From the NCBI GenBank assembly GCA_035772735.1, contig JASDFA010000006.1, positions 66,666,001 through 66,730,000 of the forward strand: a stretch of 64,000 nucleotides of DNA, written 5' to 3'. This document shows positions 47,281 to 58,600 of this stretch, one piece after another. Below the pieces are notes generated by a model, which had not been told where the DNA came from, searched no databases, and saw only the letters and a program-made list of their open reading frames with translations. The stretch is from Datura wrightii (lineage: Eukaryota; Streptophyta; Magnoliopsida; Solanales; Solanaceae). Numbering within the stretch: the first letter of the stretch is position 1; each line of letters opens with the position of its first letter. Made by a program: the position numbers and the translations under genes.

Positions 47281-50073
47281 TGTAATACCCCAGAAGTGCC
47301 TAAGAGTATACTCAGGATTTAAAAATTTAAAACTGTTGAAAACTGGGAAAAAGTTGCAGAACGAGAGGTGTATCGACTCGTGGTTGGAAACCACGAGCCA
47401 TTGTTGTCAGTCGTGGTTTCAGGAGTCCAGGTGGCAGTGGAAGCAATGACCAACATAACGACTCGTTGGTACCTCTGACGGATCGTTATAAGTGGTCGTG
47501 TCTTGGTGCCTTGGGTTTCCCTAGTGGTGGCAACAGATGGTGACAACGGGCCATTGGAATTTGTAATGGTCCATTGTTTAGATCGTTGGTAGGAAGGTGA
47601 AGGAAGGACCAGTGGTGGCAACAGAAGGATACAACGAGTCGTTGGTCAAAGCAACGACTTATCACATCAGTCGTGGTTGGGTCACCAGTCAAGGAAGCAG
47701 TATAATCAACGGGAAGTTACAACGGGTCGTTTTAGGTTACAACGATCATCCTGTCGGTCGTTGTTTGAGAAGATGAAAGATTGAAGAGGTCCAGTGCATC
47801 CAACGGATGGTTACCACGAGTCGTGGAAAGGACCAACGACTCGTGGTGAGGGTCGTGGGTTCCAGTTCGGCCAAATTTTTAAGTTTTCTTCAGGGGCATT
47901 TTTGTAAACTCCTACGCTTTTACCTTCTAAACTACATCATTTTGGGCTCTACCTTGCACGATTTTAAGGGTTTTTCATGCCTAAACTCTCATTCTCTTGA
48001 CTCTCCTTCTTCCTCCTCTCTTCTCAAAAATTCTAGGGTTTTATTAAGGTGTTCTTCAAGCTTCAAGAAAGATTTTCGAGTGGGATTTTCGTCTACCAGG
48101 TGTGCGGGTTTTTCAACAAGAATACTCTTTCATCCTTGTGCCCCAAAAATATTTTTATTAAATACTGATTTCGATAATTCTAGAAAGGATGATATAGGGT
48201 TTGTAAAAAGGGTAAATTCTTCCTTATTTTTCTTATATGCTAATATCTAGTGCGATTATAAATTTAGTTAGGTTATTTATTGATGGGTTATCTTGATTTA
48301 TGAAATATAGGTTGAGTATGTATGTGTATAGTATGTTCTTCCTAAATTGATTTGAGTATTGAATGGGAATTGTTCATTTCTCCCTTGATTATCGTAGAAA
48401 TTCATAATCATGATGGAAGTGTGGAAATATTGTATAATTAACCCTAATGACTTGATTATGATATTGATGACCATGTTGGGTTGAGTAGGAGTTGTGGCTT
48501 GAGTAATTGAAGTAAATTTTGTATCATCACCATGTTTTAGATTTAATGGGTTGGGCATGACTAGATTGCATCTATATTGTCGAACTATAAAGCTTGGGAG
48601 GATTCTATATTGTTTTCCTCACTAAAATTGTTTTTATAAATCCTAGAATCTAAAACTCCCGTGGCTAGAGAGTTCATAAAAGGAGTGATTATGACAAGTG
48701 TGTGAAATATTGGTAAACCTAAATAAACTAATTCATGCATCTTTGATAGAGTATAAGTTGAATATTATAAACCATGTATGACCTTACATTACCTATTGAA
48801 TGAGGTAAGTTCGGAATTGAAATGCCATGATAGAATAATGCTAGTACAAATTTATAGCACGCTCGGTTGGGGTGAGATGTTAAAGCTAATGAGGAAATTG
48901 ATTCTATAATAAGGTGAATCATGATGATAAAGCCTGTGACTAATATGTTAACATGTTGAGCCTGTGCCTATTAAAAGATAGCTCTAATCCTGTTAAAGAA
49001 GAGTATTGCATGATGAGGGTGGTGAATGTTCTTGTCTCTGATTAGCTGTAGTAATTTAGCTTAGTTATAGTTGTTAGTGGAGTATGTCTTCTCTTAGTCA
49101 GTTAGGACTCACATCCCTAGAGACAAGCTGTAGTAATTTAGCTTAGTTATAGTCGTTAGTGTAGTATGTCTTCTCTTAGTCAGTCGGGACTCACATCCCT
49201 AGCCAGTTGAGTATTTTATTTTTCCTGCGTTGTTAGAGACTTACTTTTAGCCAGTGACCCTCCATATCAGAGTTTTCTCTCTCCCTTTGACAATCAGGGA
49301 TTCTCTTTAGCTGAGAATGTTTCCCTTTGATAGTTAGGGACGCTCCCTTTGACCGTCAGGGAGTCCCCCCTTAGACGGGAACGGACCCTCTTGATATTAG
49401 TCACGGTATCATACCTTTGTATTATTCCCAATTATTACTTTTGAACATCAGCAGTTACTATAATAATGTATGTCTTTATAATGTGGTTATGTTAATTGAA
49501 TATGTGAATCTCGTATAAGATTGTCGTATTTCATTCCAATTATATTGCTATTCATATGTTTTACATTACTTCCTTCTTGTATATATATTACGAGTTAGTT
49601 TAGTTACGCTTCTTGCATGCTCAATACATTCCAAGTACTGACCGCACGCCTCTTGTGCTATATCGTCTCATGATATAGATTCAGGTCTCCAGGTTCAGCC
49701 GCGTGGCTAGATACGCTCCTTCCTCTCCCAATTACTAGTGGTGAGTCCTCATCTTCTGAGGACATGGTTTATGTTCTTGCATTATTATGTTTCAGTTTTC
49801 AGACTTTGGGAGTTAGCTGGGGGCTTGTCCCAGCAACTCATTAGTTTAGTAGAAGGCTTTCAAACTTGTCTAGACAGTTTCAGCTATGTATCTAAGTGTT
49901 ATTAAAGTGTCTTTACGGATCATATTAGATTCTTGTTATTTTCTTCCGCTCATTTATGTTGTTAGTCACATCTGATGTTAAGTGTATGCTATGATTATGC
50001 CATGGGTCGACTTGGAGCCTTTCGGGGTTTCTTATCCCATATTACGGCTAGGGTGTGAACTCGAGTCGTGACA
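47281..50073 (+). repeat. Element C 3' LTR
   Basis: 2793 bp from TGTAATACCCC, preceded by a purine tract (AAGGAGGAGATAT), to AGTCGTGACA. The first 600 bp carries many CGACTCGTGG-type palindromic words. Confidence 0.88.
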
Positions 50074-50767
50074 GATTTACTAGATGCAGGTTATGGATAA
50101 GAAATCTTATAAGTTAACTTCTGCTCCTTGCTATTTACTGTCAGTTCTTTATCAGCTTCTATTACCGTCTTACATATTCGGTACATACTGTACTGACGCC
50201 CACACATGGGGTGTTGTATACTTGCTTGCAGATTTAGACAGACTGGGTTCCGGACCTCCTAGCAGCTATTCAGAGTCAGCAGATTGGCCAGCTCCTTTCA
50301 TTCGGAGTTGTCAGGTTGCTGAGGTTTACCTGTCTTTCATTTGTGTAGCATTTGGGTATGCCGGGGCCCTGTCCCGACTAATATTTTCACTCTTAGAGGC
50401 TTGCAGACTACAGTCTTCAGTTAGTGGTTCGTGTTGGCCGTGTGGGGCCTATATTTGTAATGTTTTGTATGTTCGCCGTGTGGGGTCTAGTATAGCTGCC
50501 TGTTTTCATTTCGTTATAACTAGACAGCATGGTGGTCTTATCGACCCACATAGGATCCCTTTATTATTATGTTGTTGGGTTAGCCGTTTTCTTTTACAGG
50601 TTGCTATGTGGCCTTGTCGAGGCTGTGTTTACAGTCAAGATATAGCAGTTTGTTTCCTTGACTTTAAGTCGCTGGCAAGCATCAGAGGTGCATATGCCTA
50701 GACAGGTCAGCTTAGATCCCAGTATGGCATTAGATGCCAGTCATGCCTCCCAAGGTAGGGCATAAAA
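50074..50767 (+). repeat. Element B 3' LTR, right part
   Basis: Resumes B LTR sequence at GATTTACTAG (matching 36973) and runs to the mutated LTR end at 50767. Confidence 0.85.
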
Positions 50768-50772
50768 ATTAT

Positions 50773-51850
50773 GACATAAGGCATATGTTGTTTTTCTAGG
50801 GAAGCTATTGCATTTTTTTTTTAAATCATGCCCAAAAGGCACAATATAGGTCACAAGTTATGACAGAAGGCATAAGTTATATAATGCACACGGTTATGCA
50901 TTAAAAAAAGGCATAAGAAATCATGCCCAAAAGCCACAAGTTGTGGCAGAAGTCGTAAGTTTTAAATTTTTGAAAGATATTGTACTAAGCGAAAAGAAAT
51001 CGTGCCACGAATGCTCAAGTTATGATGGAAGGCATAAGTTATTTTTTCTAGGAAAGTTATTGCATTTTTTAAAAAAAAATCATGCCCAAAAGGCACAATA
51101 TGGGTCACAAGTTGCGGTAGAAAGCGTAAGTTATATAATGCACACAGTTATATATAGAAAAAAAATTGAAATCATGCCCAAAAGCCACAAGTTGTTGCAG
51201 AAGGCATAAGTTCTAAATTTTTCAAAGTTGTATTGAAGAAAAATCATGCCCAAAAGGCACAATATAGGTCACAACTTTTTGCAGAAGGCGTAAGTTATGT
51301 AACAAACACAATTATGCACAGAAAAAGGCACAAGAAATCATGTCCAAAAGCCACAAAGTTGTGGTAGAAGACGTAAGTTCTATATTTTTTGAAATATATT
51401 GCATTGGAAAAAAGAAATCATGTCCCAAATGCTCAAATTGTGACAGAAGGCATAAGTTATTTTTTCTAGGGAAGCTATTGCATTTAAAAGAACAAAGAAA
51501 TCATGCCCAAAAGGCACAATATAGGTCACAAGGGCATAAGTTACAGACACCACAAGTTATTGTATTGAAAAAAAAATCTTGCCCTAAAGGCACAATCCAG
51601 GTCACAAGTTATGACGTAAGGCCTAAGTTATAGAATGTACACAGTTATGCATGGACAAAGGCATAAGAAATCATGCTGCAACTGCACAAGTTATGATGGA
51701 AGGCATAAGTTATATAATACATGCAGTTATGCGTGCAAAAAAAGCAGACAATTTGAGTATCAAAAGTTATGTCATAAGGCAAATTAAATCGTGTCAACAA
51801 ACTCAACAACGCCTAAGTTTTATCCAACAATTTATATTTTCAACTTGTAG
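50773..51850. repeat. Right part of the MULE-like locus: CATAAGTTAT tandem repeats
   Basis: Irregular tandem repeat with units of roughly 180-230 bp, each holding AATCATGCCCAAAAGGCACA, a CACAAGTTGTGG-type word and GAAGGCATAAGTTAT. Same words and same orientation as 25140-31000 and 34330-34500. No gene seen. Confidence 0.75.
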
Positions 51851-52216
51851 GTAATGAATTATAGCATTAGATCTGATCCAGTGTATAATAATTCTTGTAT
51901 TTTAACTATGATCTATTTTTGAATGCAAATTTTATATATTTACCTTTTCCCAACGTAATTTCAATAAGCACAGTCGGCAGCGATGATGCAACGGTGCAAA
52001 GTGAGCCGGAAAAGGTAGCTTGTTGTTGATGAAGAGCCGTCAGAGAAAAGAATATTTATTACGTAAAGCTTGTTATAGAAAATTAAAATGCATTTTGTTT
52101 ATATAAATTTCTATATCAGAGTTATTATTGTCATTTAATTTTTCAGTAAAAGCTGCGAAGGATAAAAATTAGAACCAATTATTTTGAGGGCAAAATTCAA
52201 AAATCAACCCTAAACA

Positions 52217-52237
52217 GGGGCATTCGCGTGAATTGCC
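52217..52237. repeat. GGGC..GCCC palindrome, possible MULE terminus
   Basis: GGGCATTCGCGTGAATTGCCC is a near-perfect 21-bp palindrome, about 370 bp past the last CATAAGTTAT repeat. It may mark the right end of the MULE-like locus. No matching left terminus is left in the window. 51850-52216 has no gene I can support. Confidence 0.35.
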
Positions 52238-52265
52238 CGTTAGTCATGGGATTTTAGACCAACAT

Positions 52266-52667
52266 GGAGACCAATGGAGCATAGTATTAATATATCCCCA
52301 CTAACTGTAACTTTGAATCAGTAGTCGATGTTTGTTTCGAGACATCCACAAGCAGCATTTTCCAAGTGTATGACGCATAACCAAAAAGTAGGGAGCAATA
52401 CCTCCTCACAACATACAAACAAATATGATTCATAATCATGAACTGAATACAAACAAGCTTTGGCGAAACTTCATTAGATACAACAAAATCTTCAATATAC
52501 ATCTGTTACTGCCCACAGCTGAGGCACGGTAACAGATCCAACACCTTCAAATAAGTTCCTACACGACCCGATTAATCTGACATTATGGTAAGGCATTGCA
52601 GATTCAAAGGTAGCAGAGAGAGCAACTGCAGTGACTACACTTGTGAAAACAACTACTATCTAGTGTT
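52266..52667 (-). other. PFK 3' UTR region
   Basis: About 400 bp downstream of the PFK stop on the minus strand, with no competing ORF or repeat signature. Presumed 3' UTR; the end is not fixed. Confidence 0.5.
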
Positions 52668-55600
52668 TCATGCCGTGCTAGTGTTTTCTTTACCTGTAAT
52701 CTCATTTCCATTGTTATCATGCTGCTGCTTTTGCACTTGAACAATGTGTTTTGTGCTCAAGAAACTAGGTTGATTGGTTGAAGAAAGAAGTCGTGCCCAC
52801 ATCCTGTCTGTTATCACCACCTTATTTTGTTTCTCAGTAATGCGCTGCATACCAAAGATGCTTAGTGAACTTGTGAAAATGGTGTGTACATAGGAGTTAG
52901 AATGGCTTCACAACTCTATAATCAAAATTAAACAAGTGCCCACAACAAATTATTTTTTGACCAAGTAAAACCCGCAACATAATTGATTGAATGGCTTTTT
53001 GTTCCCCTTTCAGCCACCAAGTCACAATGGTGAAAATGATCCTAATAGTGCATAGGCATTGCCAAAACAGCTCTTCCATGCAAGACAACATCAGCTTTTA
53101 CATACAATGCACAAAGCTGTTGCTGATTTAAATTATGCCATGAAATTACAACACCGAGATGCTTTATGTCATATTAGAGAGATCAGCACTATAAGTACAG
53201 AACAATGGGTTGCTGATAACAATGTTACATAAAAACGAGCACCATGTCTATCCAAAGGTGCAAATGCTTCTAATTGAACAGTGAGCAAAAGTTCCAGAGA
53301 CTGTTTAACATACTTATTTAAAGGCATCAAACAATCTCCCCTGACGTTGTGAAAATTCAAGAAAAACTGAATGGATGTTAAAATGTAAATACACTATGCG
53401 AGCATTGGAGAAGTGATCATAAAAAGGACATAAAGCTTTTAAGAACATGAGTTGCATTCTCAAGCCAAACCCCAAAACCAGGTATTGAACTGGAAGCTGC
53501 TCAATTTAAAGCAGCTAGAACAAAGATTTATGCCTAGTGGCATGGATAACTCTCAGCCAAGCCCCTGTGAGATTCCAATTAGCACAGGCACGGAAGTTGT
53601 TGATACCATGGGGTTAAAAAAAACAGTGGAGATAGAACTAGAAAGATCAACAACCAAATGTAGATGCTTACATTGAATGGAAGATATGTTTGGCGACCAT
53701 TGACAACCCCCGAGGTAAAGCCTGTGTACCCTGCCATAGCTCCATGAACACAACTTTGAGCAAGAATCGTGCAATATACATTGTCAGATGCATTACTTGG
53801 AACAGCACGAATCATGTAAGTTGGGTCTGCATAACAATGTAAATTGCTGATTAGCTCCAAAAGTTTTCCAAACTAAATCAGCTATTCAGATGGTTTAAAA
53901 TTTCCCACCTATATATTTAAGAGTAATGGGCGTCTTAAGTTTTTTTTCAAAATGATCCTGCAAGAAGTAAAGATGTATAAATAAGCTCAATGATGATTTT
54001 TCCATAAATTGCAGAAAATATGAAAAGAGAAGTAGTCCAAGAACCATTTCCATGTTTTTGATCATAGCAATCTTTACAATGGATAAACGGCAATATAAGA
54101 CAACTTCTGTGCATGGTTTCAGACTGCTTTCAGCCAGAAGTTCAAGTTTCATGATGGTATCTCTGTAAGATAGTACGGCGTTTGAAGGCTAATTTAGAAG
54201 GTGTCTGGCCACTGTACTAAATGTTTAACAACATACCATTCCTCAAAGCGATGGATAAACAACAATACATTCAAAAATGTAGAGAACCATTTTCCCTGTT
54301 TCTGAATCTTTACAAAGGATAAGCAGCAATCTAAGACAACATCTACCCGTTGCTTCAGGGTGCTTTCAGCAAGAAGTTCAACAAATTTCATGATGATTAT
54401 CTCTGATAGATGGTATGGTGTTTAAAGGCAAATTTAGAAGGAGTCCAGCCTCTGTATTAAATGTAACAACATACCATTCCTCAAAGCGTTGGATAAACAA
54501 CAATATATTCAAACATAAAAATAACAATTAAATATATACAATTATAATGCTCCACCAATCATTTCTTAAGTTATTCAAATGGTGTTTGCTTTATGAGATG
54601 CACATGGCTACTTGGTCTCACATGAATTTATTTGGTGAGAATAGTTAAAACTTAAAAGGTACCAGTTCTTATTAGAGGGGCATCAGCATTTGGAATTTTT
54701 TTCTTTTTTCTTTTTTAGTTTCCCACCCGGTGTCCAATACCCATATTGGAGCCCGATTAAATCCAGATTGCGCACAGCAGGGCCCATTTCTGGGGGCGGC
54801 GCTCCCAACAGAATCTTTCCATTTCCAGAGGCTCGAACCCGAGACCTCAGGTTAAGGGTGGAGGGATCTCAACTATCCCACCACAACCCATGTTGGTAGC
54901 ATTTGGAATATTTGGTAATCATTCAGTGAGTAATTCTGTCAAACAAATTCTTCCATTCCTTATCCTTTTTAGGAAGATTATTTGCACCTTATTTTCTGAA
55001 AACCGGTTATACTTATAGTATGAAATTTAGTACACCTTCAGAGAGAATGTAATTTTCCAGTACAGATGATATTATTTCTCTTCACGAACCCATAAATGTG
55101 CATATTTAAGTAGAAACGAGCACACTTAGTAACTTACATAGAGGGAGAGAAAGCAAACATCCATCAGTTCTGCATTATTTATAAATTGTAAGGTTAGGGA
55201 CAACTATAACAATCTTACCCTGATTTTATGGGATACCCACAAACCAACATCTTGGAGAAGCTTGTTTCCTGAAGCATCTTGTTCACTTCTAGCATGGGAA
55301 TTCTCCGCTGCAAGAAGTTCCTGCCCAGCTCCTTCGGCTATCACAATAACCATATGTCCTTCCTCTCTGAGCCTTTTCTTAACGAATTCAAAGAGACCAC
55401 CACTTCCTTCAAGATAGAAGGGTGACTCTGGAATCAAACAGCAGTCAACATCTCTGCTTGCTAAAGTGGCATACATTGCGATGAATCCTGCAGCCAATTC
55501 CATCAAATTGAATTAAAATCAAGATTTTGTTTTCTTTGGGAAAGTACAATAATCTATAGATTATGGAAGCATGGACAAGTTTGTGCAGTTAAGCATTGAG

Positions 55601-58600
55601 AATATGACTTGAAAAAAAAAAAAGCAATTTGTTGTCTCAAAGATATGTTTACAATTATTTATGCTCTCCAACAAAATGGTTGCCAGAGACTCACTTTAGT
55701 TATTTTTTATCGATAACAGGCCAACAGCTATAGCCTATCTAGTGACGAGTTTTGCAGCTAACAATACAGAGAAGAGCTTATTATTTAACAGCAAACAACC
55801 AACAATGAAGTGCCACATAAATTTATAGTGGAGATGGATATAAAATGAAGTGCCCGATAAGTTTATAGTGGAGATGGATATAAAACAGTCTTTATAAACC
55901 CTTGATATAAAAAAATTCTATACTAGGCTATTTGCTATGCATAAAGACTTTGTAAAAGCATGTTACCACTATAGCGGCCCATTAGCTTCACCACACCGAT
56001 ACCGTTCTCAGCACTTTGAGCTTCAACATGTGCTGCATTGATGGCACGTTGAGCCTCCTCTACAGCAGTATCAAAGCCAAATGACTTGTCGATGACCTGA
56101 TAACAAAACAAACTTGTCACCATTAGCTACTAGTTGCTTAAGTCAAATGGGACATGAAACTTCCAAAATGAGGTTTCCAGACATTACACTGTACTTTTAA
56201 CATTGAGTAATAAAGTTTATGCTTTGCACTTCGCAAGAAACCTCAGACAATAAAGTTTATGCTTTGCACTTCGCGAGAAACCTCAGACTTTCTTCCTAAG
56301 GCTGATAAATTGTTTATCATACCAGAACAAAATATAATCAATTATAACATGAAGATATGAGAAATACTGGAATATCATTGTCAATTGTCTTGGGTATCCC
56401 AGCAACCACTACTTTGAGACCACGCCGCCTAATTTCCTGCAAAAAGAGAGTAGGATTATTCTAAGAATGCTTGCAGAGATGAACAGAAATTCTCTTTTAC
56501 CAAGCAAAGAATTGATACAAGGACCGTCCGAGCTCGAAATCAGATACCAAGTAATGCATATAACAGTAGTTGGTTCCATTTACCATAGCAGTGAAACTAA
56601 ATATGCATCTAGCATAAAGTTTCCATGTAAGAGATTAGCAAGTCCATGGACACTACTTGAACATACTGACAAGAGCTAGCGAGTACTAGTTAGTAAGTAT
56701 ATTCAAACATATTGAAATTTCTGTGCAGATGATGAAACTGGATGCAGATGATGTTGACATAGTACGTCAGGCTTGGAACAAGATATTTGATTTGACATTT
56801 GAAGGGTGATAGAGAATCCCCTCAACAGACTAATTATAAAGGATAGATTGTTCAACTTGCAGCAGAAAATGTTAACCATATTGCCCTAGTTGAAAACTAT
56901 CTCATGTTTATGGGTGGGTATCTACCTAGCCTCTCAATTTGCAGAATCTAACATACCTCATAAATGACAGCTGCTCCTTTTTGAGTCCCATCACCACCAA
57001 TTATATAGACCTGAACCAATAAAAAAATCATTATTCAAAGCGGAAGCATTTATGCAGAAAATAAGATTTTTGCTATGAAATCAAAGATGCCTCAGAAGAA
57101 GTTGACTATAGGAAATTGCAAACATATAACAATGAATGTCTCTAGAAGTCATTTATGCTGTTGTAACATCAAAGTTTATCAATAAGAATCTTTTCTTCTT
57201 TGCTTTTTACAGAAAAAATGCTACTCAACTTCTTTTTCTAGTAAGAAGATACTTTTCACCACGATACCACTTTCTTCAATTATATATAGCTCTTTCTTAT
57301 GACCAAAACACCAATTTCTTCCTAAACAAGCTGCTTTATAGCAATTAGGAAATCTATCCCAAAGAGAGAAAAGGGACCAAAAGAAGAAAAGGTCCTCCAA
57401 AATCCACAAGTAGACATATTTAGACAAATTTCATAGTTGGGGACCTGATTTATTCCATGGTCCTGTATGCTGTCAACTATCTTTGTGGTATCATGCCCCC
57501 CTCGTGAAGTCCCAAGGATTGTACCACCACGTTTATGAATATCATTTACAAGCTTTGGAGTCAAACTGATAGTGTTTTTTGCGTAGAAACCTCTGTAGCC
57601 TCCCTATGAAGGAGACAATGTACAGTTAGCTGCACAGACAAAAGCTTATCAAGCATAAAAATGTTGAAAATCAGCCAACTCACTTCTATTCCAAGGACTT
57701 TATCTACACCATACATATAATCAAGGCTATGTACAATTTCTCTGATCACTGTGTTTAGCCCAGGGCACAAACCACCACATGTCACAATACAAGCATGAAC
57801 ATCATCTGAACTGAAATAAACCTGAGACATATTGAAGCTTTCTTCTGAGTGAAATATTGCATATCAATAGTTCTACTGGTAAATGGAAACAAATTGCATA
57901 TTTCCATCCTTGAAGAAAGTAGGCATACCTTCTGACGGGGACCAGCACGCCGAAAATGCACTCCTCGCTGACTGTCCTTATGAACAACAATCTACAAAGT
58001 GATCAAACAAATTCATAACAATTATCACAACGAAAGAGGATGGATTGATGATCAAAGGAGCTCTCTCAGACAATTTTTTTCATTAAAGGTGAAAGAAAAG
58101 AGAAACTGACAAGGAATTTGAAAGTAAAATAAAGGGCTGATTGAATAATTTTGTCCCTGAAAGCCAACTCAGAAAAGAATTCTACACACTTCTTTTGCCC
58201 TTTCACTGCATGGCATAGGAGATTGGTAACTACTACAAGACAAAATGGTTTAGGATGCAAAGTTCAGTTTGGAGACTCTGTAGACCTCTGAAGAGTCAGC
58301 CATGTCTTCCTTTTTAATAGCTTCTATCATAGTTGCAATTAGTTCTTATTCTGTTTCACATTTTCTTCAGCTTTTTGATCCTTTAAGGGACCCACTATAG
58401 CATACACTCACATAGAGTACGTTTTCCGATGCATCATTTATAGCAGTGGAATGATAAAAGTGGACATAAAATTTCTCGTGAAGTGCTAATTCGATATAAT
58501 TTGGGATCTATTATTTCTCCAGAACCCACATCAGACAATAATGATCCTCTACTCTTGCTTTCCACATAGTTATATTTGTACTTCATTTATATAACTAGCA

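Larger units (their letters stand above)
42766..50073 (+). mobile_element. Family C Ty3/gypsy element (5'-truncated)
   Basis: Truncated 5' LTR 42766-45097, PBS 45102-45113, internal 45098-47280 with gag only, and full 3' LTR 47281-50073. It lies inside the 3' LTR of B. The missing first ~470 bp of its 5' LTR together with ~900 bp of B LTR points to a deletion at the left junction. Confidence 0.85.
34507..50767 (+). mobile_element. Family B LTR retrotransposon with nested insertions
   Basis: 5' LTR 34507-37672, PBS 37677-37688, internal 37673-41148, and 3' LTR in two parts, 41149-42765 and 50074-50767. Flanks are GTTAT at 34502-34506 and ATTAT at 50768-50772, a 5-bp TSD with one change. On both sides the flank is the CATAAGTTAT-type repeat, so it split the MULE-like locus. 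The last bases GCATAAAA are a mutated GCATGACA. Confidence 0.85.

Noticed and set aside
50084..50701. 205-codon plus-strand ORF
   Set aside because: It lies within LTR B; the matching 5' LTR stretch (36980-37612) is broken by stops, so it is chance openness of LTR sequence.
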